Below, in pieces: positions 31,432-39,846 of a stretch of DNA of 64,000 bases. The stretch comes from Brachybacterium timonense (GTDB taxonomy: Bacteria > Actinomycetota > Actinomycetes > Actinomycetales > Dermabacteraceae): the NCBI RefSeq assembly GCF_900258505.1, contig NZ_LT984895.1, positions 22,622 through 86,621 of the forward strand, read 5' to 3'. The translations under genes and the position numbers were made by a program. Each line of letters starts with the position of its first letter. Position 1 is the first letter of the stretch. Under the pieces are notes generated by a model, which did no database searches, was not told where the DNA came from, and saw only the letters and a list, made by a program, of their open reading frames with translations.

Positions 31432-32379
31432 TCACCAGCTGACGAACATGTCCGGCCCCGCGAGCACGACCTTGACCGCGATCAGCGTCAGGCACAGCAG
31501 CAGGGCACAGCCGATCACCGCGGAGTGCAGGATCGCTGAGCGTCGGGACAGGGCGGCGAGGTCTGCCCCTGGTGTGGCCTTGGGCCGTAACGCGAACAAC
31601 GCGGCCGTGGTGGCGGTGCCCAGAACAAGGCCGCCCAGGTGCCCCTCCCAGGAGATCCCCGGCACCGTGAAGGTGATGACCAGGTTCAGCACGATCAGCA
31701 CGACGATCTGTCCGGTCTGCGCACCCATGCGCCTGCCCACCACGAACATGGCGCCGAACATGCCGAAGACACCGCCGGAGGCCCCCAGCGTGTACGTGAC
31801 CCAGGAATCCGCGGCCGGGTTGGCGAACAGCAGCACCGCCGTGTGCCCGCCGATCACAGAGATGAGGAACAACGCGAGGAAGCGCCAGTGCCCCATGGAG
31901 CGCTCGAGGTACTGGCCCACCATCCACAGGGCGTAGCCGTTCAGCAGCAGATGCATGATCCCGGCGTGCAGGAAACCGGCGCTCACGAAGATCCACGGCA
32001 TGGCGAGCACGCGATACGGGCTGAAGATCGCTAGGCCCTCGACGAGTCCGCCGGAGACGGTCTGTCCCAGGAACGCGAGGCCGCATAGCCCGAGCAGCAC
32101 GTAGGTGACTATGGGGGTTGCCGCGCCGATGCGTGCCCCCATGGCGTTGCGGGGCCGTGCCGCGGCCTGGCTGCGGGTGAGCTCACGGTCGCAGTCAGCG
32201 CAGCGCATGCCGACGGCGGCGGGCCGTTGGCATGCGGGGCAGGCGGGCCTGTCGCAGCGCTGGCAGCGCACATAGCTCACCCGATCCGGGTGCCGTGGGC
32301 AGGTGGGATGGGCTGATTCGTGCTCGGCAGAGCCGTCGTCGGATCCGTCAGCGCTGTAGCCGTAGGTGGGGCGGTTCAT
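31432..32379 (-). CDS. Rhomboid intramembrane serine protease with N-terminal zinc finger
   Basis: The 315-residue product starts at ATG 32379. The N-terminal ~55 residues form a B-box-like zinc finger (CPRHPDRVSYVRCQRCDRPA, then CPAC and MRCADC). Six or more membrane segments follow. The catalytic serine is in GASGGVFGMFGA and the histidine in WEGHLGGLVLG. The loop-1 family motif is HAGIMHLLLNGYALWMVGQYLE. This arrangement is the common actinobacterial rhomboid form. It cleaves membrane protein segments; substrates are unknown. Its start lies 138 bp from the stop of the upstream gene on the same strand. Confidence 0.92.
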   Translation of the reverse strand: MNRPTYGYSADGSDDGSAEHESAHPTCPRHPDRVSYVRCQRCDRPACPACQRPAAVGMRCADCDRELTRSQAAARPRNAMGARIGAATPIVTYVLLGLCGLAFLGQTVSGGLVEGLAIFSPYRVLAMPWIFVSAGFLHAGIMHLLLNGYALWMVGQYLERSMGHWRFLALFLISVIGGHTAVLLFANPAADSWVTYTLGASGGVFGMFGAMFVVGRRMGAQTGQIVVLIVLNLVITFTVPGISWEGHLGGLVLGTATTAALFALRPKATPGADLAALSRRSAILHSAVIGCALLLCLTLIAVKVVLAGPDMFVSW

Positions 32380-32425
32380 GGAGTCATTGCACCATGTCGT
32401 CGCTGAACAGCCGCCGTCGGCCGCT

Positions 32426-32477
32426 CGGATCGCTGTACACGCTGCCCGGGGGAACCCGTCCGGATCGCTGTACACGC
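32426..32477. repeat. 35 bp-period duplication after the winged-helix gene
   Basis: CGGATCGCTGTACACGC occurs identically at 32426-32442 and 32461-32477, with 18 unrelated bases between. It lies in the gap between the winged-helix gene stop (32517) and the rhomboid start. Confidence 0.82.
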
Positions 32478-32516
32478 CACCTGGTCGACTCGCCCTCTTC
32501 CCGGGGGCTGCTCGTC

Positions 32517-33749
32517 TCAGTCGCTCGGGTAGGGGAAGCGTGCGAACAGCGTCTCGAATCGCGAGGTCTGCGTGGGGCTGATCGGGGTGACGGGGTCGAG
32601 CACGAACCGTCGGCGGCTGCCCGTCCCGGCGCGGGACCAGATGCCCACCACTTCGCCACGACGCACGGCCGTGCGCTTGAACACGCCATTGTTGCCGGGC
32701 ACGAGCCGTGCGTGACGCTCATCGTCCATGAGGTAGAGCCGATCCTGATAGCCCAGCACGAGCTCATCGAAGCCGGGCAGCAGGAGCTCGCGCATGGTCT
32801 CCTTCTCCCGTGCGGCGTACTCCTCTGCGAGGCCGGGCCGCCAGTACAGGGTCTCCCCGCGGGAGGCGACGGCTTTCGCCGGGTCGGCGTGCAGCCGCCC
32901 CTGTGCATCGGCCCAGCCGCTCTCGAGACGGTCGCTGGCCTCGGCGAGCGCAGCGGTGATGCGGCCCATCGGCAGCTTGGACCACCAGGCGAGATCGCGG
33001 ACCGAAGCAGGCCCGTGACTGGTGAAGTACCGCAGCGCGAGCTCAGCGAGCGCCGCATGCTCATCACCATGGAACGTGCCCTCGAGGTCGCTGCCCGACG
33101 GCAGCCACGTGGGTGCATGCACCACGGCGGTGTCGCCGTCTCGCCACGGTCCGTAGCAGGCCGTGCCCGTGGAGATGTGATGCACGAGCAGGTGGTATCC
33201 ACAGCCACCCCGGGTCGGCACGCCCGCTGCCTCCCAGGCCGCGAACAGTTCAGCACGCGTCACTCCACGGCCCACGCCAGGGGTGGAGGCCGGAACGGCG
33301 AGTTCTTCCAGGATCTCCCCCGCGCGGCCCACATGCTCGTCGGTCAGGCCCAGGCTGCTGCGGCGCTTGATCGCGGCGCGCACCGGGGCACCAGCGCACA
33401 GCTGGGTGAGCCATGGCAGGGTCGCGGCGGAGGTGGCGAAGACGGTGCCGCGCATCGGGTAGCCGCGCACGATCTCGCCGCGATCGAACGCGGTGAGGAC
33501 CGCAGCCGCGTCGCCACCACTGCGCAGAGCAAGGGAGGAGACAACGCCGGAGAGATCCTGACCCTGGTGAGCAGCGAACCCATGAGCGACCTGCGCAGGC
33601 GTCGGATACGCCGCCGTCGAGGTCGACGACGCAGTCCGCTCCTCGGTGCCTGAGGATGACACCGCGGCGGAGGTGGACGGCTCACTGACAGAGGGCGGCA
33701 CGAGCCCCTGAGCGAGGATGCGCGCTCCGGCGAGATGGCGATGCGTCAT
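32517..33749 (-). CDS. Winged-helix DNA-binding protein, AlkX/YcaQ-like (HTH_42)
   Basis: The 410-residue product starts at ATG 33749 (MTHRHLAGARILAQGLVPPS). The region HQGQDLSGVVSSLALRS carries the Q-x-Q pattern found in AlkX/AlkZ-related glycosylases. IVRGYPMRGTVFATSAATLPWL is the family's RxWxMRGTLHLV segment. GVTRAELFAAWEAAGVPTRG and ASVRDLAWWSKLPMGRITAAL are winged-helix elements, and LLLPGFDELVLGYQDR is the conserved C-terminal core. Such proteins act on, or are suspected to act on, alkylated or crosslinked DNA. It is divergent from the MMPL exporter, with a 333 bp gap. In actinomycetes such pairs can serve self-protection, but this is inference. Confidence 0.85.
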   Translation of the reverse strand: MTHRHLAGARILAQGLVPPSVSEPSTSAAVSSSGTEERTASSTSTAAYPTPAQVAHGFAAHQGQDLSGVVSSLALRSGGDAAAVLTAFDRGEIVRGYPMRGTVFATSAATLPWLTQLCAGAPVRAAIKRRSSLGLTDEHVGRAGEILEELAVPASTPGVGRGVTRAELFAAWEAAGVPTRGGCGYHLLVHHISTGTACYGPWRDGDTAVVHAPTWLPSGSDLEGTFHGDEHAALAELALRYFTSHGPASVRDLAWWSKLPMGRITAALAEASDRLESGWADAQGRLHADPAKAVASRGETLYWRPGLAEEYAAREKETMRELLLPGFDELVLGYQDRLYLMDDERHARLVPGNNGVFKRTAVRRGEVVGIWSRAGTGSRRRFVLDPVTPISPTQTSRFETLFARFPYPSD

Positions 33750-34082
33750 GGGCCGAGCGTAGCGAGCAGGTCCGACAGACACGACGGGCATAACGGGAAC
33801 AGCGCTCGTCGATGCGGTCGGCACGGCAGGCCCTACCGCTCGTGACGGAACGAGCCTCGCTCGGCACTTCCCGGCCGTTTTGCGACCCGTCCCGGACCTC
33901 TCTTCCGCTCGCTCACTCGGCGATCCCCGCTCGACACAGTCGATCGCCACAGTGGTTCCGGCGCTGGTCCGAGAATCCATCGAATGGTTGATCCGCTGCG
34001 ACCTGCAGATTCCTAGGTTGGGGCACATCTGGAGTGCTGCCTGATCAGCGCTCGCTTCCTTCTTCTGTCACGAGGTCCCTAC
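33750..34082. promoter_or_regulatory. Divergent region between winged-helix gene and MMPL exporter
   Basis: The 333 bp gap must contain promoters for both genes. Before the MMPL ATG there is a GAGGT ribosome site. I see no repeat or strong operator. CTGCGACCTGCAGATTCC near 34000 is partly symmetric (CTGCAG). No small gene is apparent. Confidence 0.35.
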
Positions 34083-36473
34083 ATGTCCACTCTTCACACT
34101 CGTCCTGGGCAGTCATCTGCTGAGCCAGTCGGCGATCTGAGCACTGACCGCAGCGCCCCGGGTTCGCCCGACCATGGTTCGGCCGCCCCCGGTTCGGCCG
34201 CCGCCGGTTCCCCCACTCCACGTTCACCCGCTCCCGGTTCGCCCGCCCCTGGTTCAGCCGCGCAGAGCTCACCCGCCCCGGATTCGGCGCCGACGGATCG
34301 CGTCGGCCGCCTCGCCGGCCTGCTCACCGGTCGCCGTTCCGCCTGGGCGGTGCTCGCTATCTCCGTGATGCTTCTGCTCGCTGTGATGGGCGGCATCCGC
34401 GGCACGGGCCCGGTGGCCGGCATGGACGCGCTTCCCGCTGAGGCGGAGTCCTCACAGGTTCACGCGATCGCGGAACGGCTCGACGGGCAGCGCTACCAGC
34501 CGGTGTTCGCCGTGGTCACGCGCGCCGATGGTGGCGAGCTCACCGACGCCGACCAGGCGTCGATCGCCAAGCTGCGCGAACAGCTCGCCGCTCAGACCGG
34601 CCGACAGGCCCTCGGCCCCATGCCCTCTAAGGATGGGAAGGCTGATCTGGCGATGGCCACCGTCGATGTGCAGCGCGATGACGAGCAGGTGGATCAGGAG
34701 ATCGCGGATCTACGCGCAACCGCCTCACAGTGGACGCCGGACGGCCTGCAGGTGCAGGTCACCGGTGGCCCGGCTGTGGGGGCCGACATTCGTGGCGCGT
34801 TCGCAGGTGCCGACTTCCGGCTGCTCGCCGTGACCCTCGCCGTCGTGGCTGTGCTGCTCCTGCTCACGTACCGTTCCCCCGTGCTGTGGCTGCTGCCGCT
34901 GACGGTCGTGGCCCTGGCCGAAGGGGCGTCCCGCTCGGTCACCGGTTTCCTGGGCGAGCAGATGCAGCTGGCCTTCGATGGCGGTGTGGTCAGCGTGCTG
35001 GTGTTCGGCGCCGGCACGAACTACGCCCTGCTGCTGATCTCGCGTTACCGCGAGGAGCTGCGCCGTCACGAGAATCACCGCACGGCGCTCGCGACCGCGT
35101 GGCGCGGCACTGCCCCGGCGATCCTCGCCTCGAACCTCACGGTGGTGCTCGCCCTGTTGACCCTGCTGCTCGCGGTCATGCCGGCCACACGTGGCCTGGG
35201 AATCGCATCCGCCGCCGGCCTGCTGCTCGCGCTGCTGGCGGTGCTGTTCCCGCTGACCGCGCTGCTCGCGGTCACCGGCCGACGGGTGTTCTGGCCGTTC
35301 GTGCCCCGCGCCGAGCAACCCACCCACGCCCAGGCTGCTTTCGACGAGGCCAGCTCCGCGGGGGTCACGGGGGCAGGCGCGGGGGTCACGAGAGACACGG
35401 CGGCAGCCGCGGGTGCCACGGGGGCGGCCGCGGGGTCGGCCGCTGATGTCCCGTCGGCCCCACCCCGTGCGGATTCTGCTGAGCACAGTGTGTTCGGCCG
35501 CATCGCCTCTGCTGTGATCGCTCGTCCGCTTGCCTGGACGATCGGTGTGGTGGCGCTGCTGGGGCTGCTGGCCACAGGCCTTGTGGGCACGCGGGTGGGG
35601 CTCGCCCAGTCCGAGCAGTTCGCTGACACCAATGAATCCGCGAGCGGTTTCGCGGTGATGGCCGAGCATTACGGGGCGGGTGAATCGGCGCCTCACCGCG
35701 TCGCGGTGCCCACCGTGCAGGCGGATGCGCTCACGGCTCAGCTGGAGACGGTGCCCGGCATTGAGCGGGTCACACCCGTTGGGCAGACGGGCGATGGCTG
35801 GAGCGTGATCGATGCGATCGGTTCCGCGGAGCCGGAGTCCGATGCGGCCTTCGATGAGGTGCGGGCCCTGCGCTCGGCTGCCGCTGACACCGCACCGGAG
35901 GCTCTGGTGGGCGGGACGTCCGCCACAGCGCTGGAGGTGCGCGAAGACTCGTTCCGGGACCTCGCCGTGATCGCTCCGATGATCCTCGCCGTGGTGCTTG
36001 TGGTGCTGGTGGTTCTGCTGCGCTCGCTGGTCGCACCGTTCGTGCTGCTGGCCGCGAACCTGCTGAGCACCATGGCCGCGATCGGGCTGGGCCTGTGGGT
36101 GGGCGGCGCCCTGTTCGATATCCCGGCACTGGATGTGACCGTGCCGCTGCTGGCCTTCCTGTTCCTGGTGGCGCTCGGTGTGGATTACACGATCTTCCTG
36201 GTACATCGCGCCCGGCACGAGGCGGCCGAGCATGGCACCGCGACGGGCATGGTGCGCGCGGTCGGATCCACCGGTGTGGTGATCACGAGCGCTGGCGTGG
36301 TGCTCGCAGCCGTGTTCGCCGCGCTCGGTGTGCTGCCGCTCGTGGTGCTGTTCCAGCTGGGGCTGATCGTGGGCCTGGGCGTGCTGCTGGACACCCTGGT
36401 GGTGCGCACCATGCTGGTTCCGGCGCTGTTCGCCCGGATCGGCGACCGCATGTGGTGGCCCACCCGCCCGTGA
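34083..36473 (+). CDS. MMPL/RND-family membrane exporter
   Basis: The 796-residue transporter begins with about 65 cytoplasmic residues that are a Pro/Ser/Ala/Gly repeat (SPAPGSPAPGSAAQSSPAP). Two repeats of the MMPL architecture follow. Segment 1 (SAWAVLAISVMLLLAVMGGI) precedes an extracytoplasmic domain. Then comes a helix bundle with FGAGTNYALLLISRYREELR, the family GxxxDY-like region in the first half. In the second half it is VALGVDYTIFLVHRARHEA. These Asp/Tyr-bearing helices carry protons. Substrates of MMPL proteins include lipids and drugs. An inserted low-complexity loop (AAAAGATGAAAGSAAD) links the halves. ATG 34083 has GAGGT upstream. Confidence 0.9.
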   Translation: MSTLHTRPGQSSAEPVGDLSTDRSAPGSPDHGSAAPGSAAAGSPTPRSPAPGSPAPGSAAQSSPAPDSAPTDRVGRLAGLLTGRRSAWAVLAISVMLLLAVMGGIRGTGPVAGMDALPAEAESSQVHAIAERLDGQRYQPVFAVVTRADGGELTDADQASIAKLREQLAAQTGRQALGPMPSKDGKADLAMATVDVQRDDEQVDQEIADLRATASQWTPDGLQVQVTGGPAVGADIRGAFAGADFRLLAVTLAVVAVLLLLTYRSPVLWLLPLTVVALAEGASRSVTGFLGEQMQLAFDGGVVSVLVFGAGTNYALLLISRYREELRRHENHRTALATAWRGTAPAILASNLTVVLALLTLLLAVMPATRGLGIASAAGLLLALLAVLFPLTALLAVTGRRVFWPFVPRAEQPTHAQAAFDEASSAGVTGAGAGVTRDTAAAAGATGAAAGSAADVPSAPPRADSAEHSVFGRIASAVIARPLAWTIGVVALLGLLATGLVGTRVGLAQSEQFADTNESASGFAVMAEHYGAGESAPHRVAVPTVQADALTAQLETVPGIERVTPVGQTGDGWSVIDAIGSAEPESDAAFDEVRALRSAAADTAPEALVGGTSATALEVREDSFRDLAVIAPMILAVVLVVLVVLLRSLVAPFVLLAANLLSTMAAIGLGLWVGGALFDIPALDVTVPLLAFLFLVALGVDYTIFLVHRARHEAAEHGTATGMVRAVGSTGVVITSAGVVLAAVFAALGVLPLVVLFQLGLIVGLGVLLDTLVVRTMLVPALFARIGDRMWWPTRP

Positions 36474-36557
36474 GGGAGCCAGCGGCTCCGTCTGGCTACC
36501 CTGCATCTCGCTCGTGGGCACACCCACCCCGGAGGGAACCAGCGGCTCCGTCTGGCT
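36461..36557. repeat. 60 bp-period duplication spanning the MMPL stop codon
   Basis: A 37 bp segment (36461-36497, CACCCGCCCGTGAGGGAGCC then AGCGGCTCCGTCTGGCT) contains the MMPL stop. It recurs at 36521-36557 with TGA changed to GGA. The last 17 bp are identical. The 23 bp between the copies is unrelated. Confidence 0.9.
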
Positions 36558-36695
36558 GCGGGCTGGATGCAACGACGATCACGGAACACCCCGGCGCACC
36601 TGGCATGCCTGCGGCCAGGGTGCACGAGCGATCCCGGAGAACCAAGATCAGCCCGTCGGCCCCACCAGGCTGCGGCCCGGTTCATGCCGCACGTG

Positions 36696-36737
36696 ACAGA
36701 ACAGCGCCGTCCCTATGCCGGGGCGGCGCTGTTCTGT
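36696..36737. terminator. Bidirectional hairpin between MMPL and cyclophilin genes
   Basis: ACAGAACAGCGCCG (36696-36709) pairs perfectly with CGGCGCTGTTCTGT (36724-36737), and CCC/GGG extends the stem inward. It lies between convergent gene ends and is a strong structural terminator candidate for both. Confidence 0.85.
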
Positions 36738-36804
36738 GCGTCTCGGATTCCGTCGCTGCGGAGCGTTCGGGCTGTTCAGCGGCCGACGGAGCCGAGAGGG
36801 GTGA

Positions 36805-37341
36805 TCATTTCTCGATGGTGACCTTCTCGATCACGACGTCCTCGAGCGGACGGTCACGCATATCGGTCTTGACCGCGGCGATCGCGTCGACGACCTTCTT
36901 CGAGTCGTCGTCGGCCACCTCACCGAACACGGTGTGCTTGCCGTGCAGGTACTGGGTGGGGGCAACAGTGATGAAGAACTGCGAACCGTTCGTGCCCGAG
37001 GGGCGGCCGGTCAGGGCGTTCTGGCGCTTGCCCGCGTTGGCCATGGCCAGCTTGTAGGGCTCGTCGAAGTTCTTCTCGGAGATCTCGTCGTCGAAGGTGT
37101 AGCCGGGGCCGCCGGTGCCGGTGCCGAGCGGGTCGCCGCCCTGGATCATGAAGCCGTCGATGATGCGGTGGAAGATGACGCCGTCGTAGAAGGGGCGAGT
37201 GACCTTCTGGCCGGATTCGGCGTCAGTGAACTCACGGGTGCCCTCGGCCAGTCCCACAAAGTTCTCGACGGTCTTGGGGGCGTGGTTCGGGAACAGCTCC
37301 AGGCGGATGTCCCCATGGTTGGTGTGCAGAGTCGCGAACAT
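36805..37341 (-). CDS. ppiB: Peptidyl-prolyl cis-trans isomerase, cyclophilin type
   Basis: The 178-residue cyclophilin starts at ATG 37341 with GAGGAT upstream. The active-site residues appear in order: FHRIIDGFMIQGGDPLGTGTGGPGY (Arg and Phe/Met pocket), LAMANAGKRQNALTGRPSGTNGSQFFIT (Gln, Ala, Asn line), TQYLHGKHTVFGEV (Trp is replaced by His in this bacterial form). It has no signal peptide and is cytoplasmic. It catalyses proline isomerisation during folding. Convergent with MMPL; upstream lies an unusual 690 bp gene-free region containing two tandem repeat arrays. Confidence 0.95.
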   Translation of the reverse strand: MFATLHTNHGDIRLELFPNHAPKTVENFVGLAEGTREFTDAESGQKVTRPFYDGVIFHRIIDGFMIQGGDPLGTGTGGPGYTFDDEISEKNFDEPYKLAMANAGKRQNALTGRPSGTNGSQFFITVAPTQYLHGKHTVFGEVADDDSKKVVDAIAAVKTDMRDRPLEDVVIEKVTIEK

Positions 37342-37423
37342 GACGCAATCCTCGCACACGGCTTCGGGCGGGCGGTGCGGCGGCGGTGCGCTCGGCTGGA
37401 CGGGGCGCGGCCAAGCTGGACGC

Positions 37424-37495
37424 GCGGGGCCGGGCCGGGCATGCGGGGCCGGGCTGGGCATGCGGGGCCGGGCCGGGCATGCGGGGCCGGGCTGG
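37424..37495. repeat. 19 bp tandem array (GGGCATGCGGGGCCGGGCY)
   Basis: Three complete 19 bp units start at 37437, 37456 and 37475, with partial units at both ends. Alternate units end in CT or CC. Each contains GCATGC. It lies about 90 bp upstream of the cyclophilin start. Confidence 0.9.
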
Positions 37496-37565
37496 AACGG
37501 CCGGGGTATGTCAATCCGTGGCGGTATGCGTGGAGCCGCGGCAATATTGGCACGGCTTCACGAAT

Positions 37566-37705
37566 ACGTCCCTGGCGCGACGGGCCAGCCGGACGTTCCC
37601 GCGCGTGATGGACACTGTGTCGGCATACGTCCCTGGCGCGACGGGCCAGCCGGACGTTCCCGCGCGTGATGGACACTGTGTCGGCATACGTCCCTGGCGC
37701 GACGC
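37566..37705. repeat. 61 bp tandem repeat, about 2.3 copies
   Basis: Units start at 37566, 37627 and 37688. ACGTCCCTGGCGCGACGGGC and GATGGACACTGTGTCGGCAT are identical in the first two copies, which match over the full length. The array lies in the gene-free region between the divergent cyclophilin gene and the gene starting at 38030. The third copy breaks off after about 18 bp. Confidence 0.93.
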
Positions 37706-38029
37706 GCCGGCCGGGTGGAGAAGCGAGTTGGGCGGCGGCTGCGCGGGCGACGGCTGCGGTGGCGGTGAGCGCCCCGCCCGACGGCTGTGACGTCTTCTGC
37801 CCTACGCCGCGTCCCGCGGTAGCCAGGTCCCCGAGGCTGCGCCCGTCGGCCTCCCGACCCTGTGGTCCGCGAGACTCCCTCGAAGCTCCCGGGAGGTCAC
37901 GATAGAGTGACATCACGCGAGCCGGAGGTTGCGCGCACCGTCTGCATCCGTTGGATGTGGCGGGACGGACAGCCCCGGACAAGGACCATCGTCGGCCCCA
38001 GGCCGATCGAACCGAGAGGGGAGCCCCCT

Positions 38030-38911
38030 ATGGCGTTCACCAAGGCCGATAAGAAGGCCAAGAAGCACGCGAAGAAGTCCGCCGACGCTGCGAACACCAG
38101 CGCGCTCAAGGCGCAGAAGGCGCTCGAGGAGCTGCAGAAGCTCGCCGCAACCACCGGCCCCGTCGTCTCCGAGGGTGCGCGTGAGGCCCGTGCCCGCGCC
38201 GCTGAGTTCGTTGACTCGGTGCGCCCCGGCATTGAGGAGACCCTGCGCCACCAGGGCGAGCGACTGGGCGAGCTGTCCCAGAACCTGGGCCCGCGCGCCG
38301 AGAAGCTGCGCGGCGACCTCGAGGAGGACTACCTCCCGCGCGCCCGTAAGACCGCTGCTGCCACCTCCACCGTGCTCGGCGCCGCCGCCGCGGCAGCCCG
38401 CAAGGAGATCGAGAAGGGTCAGGGTGACATCCGTAAGGCCGCTCTGACCCCCACCAAGCGCCCGAAGAAGTCGGGCGGTGCCGGCAAGGTGCTGCTCGTG
38501 CTGGGGCTGGTTGCTGCCGGTGCAGCCGCTGGCTACGTGGCCTGGAAGAAGACCCGTCCGGTCGAGGACCCCTGGGCTCCGCCGGCCGACTTCGCCCGCG
38601 CCCACTACCCCGCGTCCGCCGGGTCGGAATCCGACTCCGACACGGTCTCCGACACCGTCGGCTCCGCTGACGCCGGTGACGTGGCCGACGCGCTGAAGGG
38701 CGATGACCGCAGCTCGGACGTCACCCCGAAGAACGTGAAGGTCGAATCCGCTCCGTCGAAGGAGTCCGCATCGGCGAAGGATTCTTCGTCGTCGAAGGAC
38801 AAGGACTCCGCGCCGGGCCGCGTGATCGACCCCGTCGGCAACCCGGAGGAGAATCCGCAGGATCCCGAGGGTCGCGGCGAGAAGCGCGGCAACCACCGCG
38901 GCGACGCCTGA
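38030..38911 (+). CDS. Single-pass membrane protein with coiled-coil N-terminus and acidic tail
   Basis: The 293-residue product starts at ATG 38030 after GAGAGGGGAG. I cannot assign a named family. Residues 1-130 are Lys/Ala/Glu-rich and helical (KADKKAKKHAKKSADAANTS, then KAQKALEELQKLAATT), likely coiled coil. A membrane segment follows (GKVLLVLGLVAAGAAAGYVAW). The C-terminal ~100 residues are disordered, with Asp/Ser runs (GSESDSDTVSDTVGSADAGD, SKESASAKDSSSSKDKDS). This layout is common in actinobacterial surface or division-linked proteins of unknown role. It is separated from its neighbours by repeat-rich gaps on both sides. Confidence 0.75.
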   Translation: MAFTKADKKAKKHAKKSADAANTSALKAQKALEELQKLAATTGPVVSEGAREARARAAEFVDSVRPGIEETLRHQGERLGELSQNLGPRAEKLRGDLEEDYLPRARKTAAATSTVLGAAAAAARKEIEKGQGDIRKAALTPTKRPKKSGGAGKVLLVLGLVAAGAAAGYVAWKKTRPVEDPWAPPADFARAHYPASAGSESDSDTVSDTVGSADAGDVADALKGDDRSSDVTPKNVKVESAPSKESASAKDSSSSKDKDSAPGRVIDPVGNPEENPQDPEGRGEKRGNHRGDA

Positions 38912-39033
38912 GACTGACCTGAGCCGCTGAGGCACAGCCTTGGCGACCCGCACGGCGCGGCGGTCCCGTCTTCAGACGGTGGCCGCCGCGCCGTCGTCAT
39001 CCATCCGGCCGCCGTTCCCGTTCGGCCGCCAGT

Positions 39034-39220
39034 CCCGTCCCTCCTTCCCGTTCGGCCGTCATGTCCGCCCGACCCCCGTTCGCGCGGCCGCCATTCCCGT
39101 CCCTCCTTCCCGTTCGGCCGTCATGTCCACCCGACCCCCGTTCGCGCGGCCGCCGTTCCCGTCCGGCCCTCGTGCGCGTTCGGCCATCATGGTCACCCGG
39201 CCACCGTTCCCGTCCCCCGC
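39034..39220. repeat. 62 bp tandem repeat upstream of a GNAT gene, about three copies
   Basis: Units start at 39034 and 39096 and are almost identical. A diverged third unit starts near 39158. Each contains CGTTCGGCCGTCATGTCC and CGTTCGCGCGGCCGCC. It occupies most of the gap between the membrane-protein gene stop (38911) and the GNAT start (39253). Confidence 0.9.
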
Positions 39221-39252
39221 CGTCGTATCGCGTTCGCCTGCTGAAGGAGACC

Positions 39253-39846
39253 ATGAGCGCTGCCCCTGAGCTGGTCACTGACCGCCTGCTGCTCACCCCC
39301 GTGCAGTGGGCCGACGAACACGAGCTGTGGCAGTTGCACAGCGACCCGGCCGCCTTCCGCTTCGACCCGGACGGCCCGCTCACGGAGCCCGCGCACCTGC
39401 GCTGGGTATTGCAGCGGTGGCTCACTTCATGGCGCCTCCATGACCGCGGGAACTGGACGGTGCGATCGCTGGACACGGCAGATGTGCTCGGCATCGTCGG
39501 GCTCGCGCCCCTGGACGCCGACGATCCGGTGGCCCCGGGCGAGCTGTCGCTGTACTACCGCTTCACCCCGGCGGTGCACGGACGCGGCTACGCCATCGAG
39601 GCCCTCAGTGCGCTGCTGGATCACCCCGAGCACGGTCCCGGTGTACGGGACGTGCTGGTGGTGACGTCCGGACAGAACGAACCGTCGCTGCGGCTCGCAC
39701 GGCGCCTGGGCTTCGAGCTCGCACAGCCGCAGCGGCCCGTTCCCGCGGACCGGCCCGGTGACGTGCTGCTCATACGGCCAGGGCGCCGACGCCATACGCC
39801 AGAGTCCCACGGATACATCGAGCGGAGCAGCCGTGATGATCGTTGA
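39253..39846 (+). CDS. GNAT-family acetyltransferase (RimJ-like)
   Basis: The 197-residue product starts at ATG 39253 after AAGGAGA. LVTDRLLLTPVQWADEHELW is the RimJ/RimL-type N-terminus. The acetyl-CoA loop is YYRFTPAVHGRGYAIEALSALLDH (HGRGYA), and VTSGQNEPSLRLARRLGFEL is the N-x-x-S motif. It may acetylate a protein N-terminus or an amino-acid-derived molecule. Its end overlaps the start of the following glutamyl-Q synthetase gene by 11-14 bp, so the two are co-translated; any functional link is unknown. Confidence 0.87.
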   Translation: MSAAPELVTDRLLLTPVQWADEHELWQLHSDPAAFRFDPDGPLTEPAHLRWVLQRWLTSWRLHDRGNWTVRSLDTADVLGIVGLAPLDADDPVAPGELSLYYRFTPAVHGRGYAIEALSALLDHPEHGPGVRDVLVVTSGQNEPSLRLARRLGFELAQPQRPVPADRPGDVLLIRPGRRRHTPESHGYIERSSRDDR

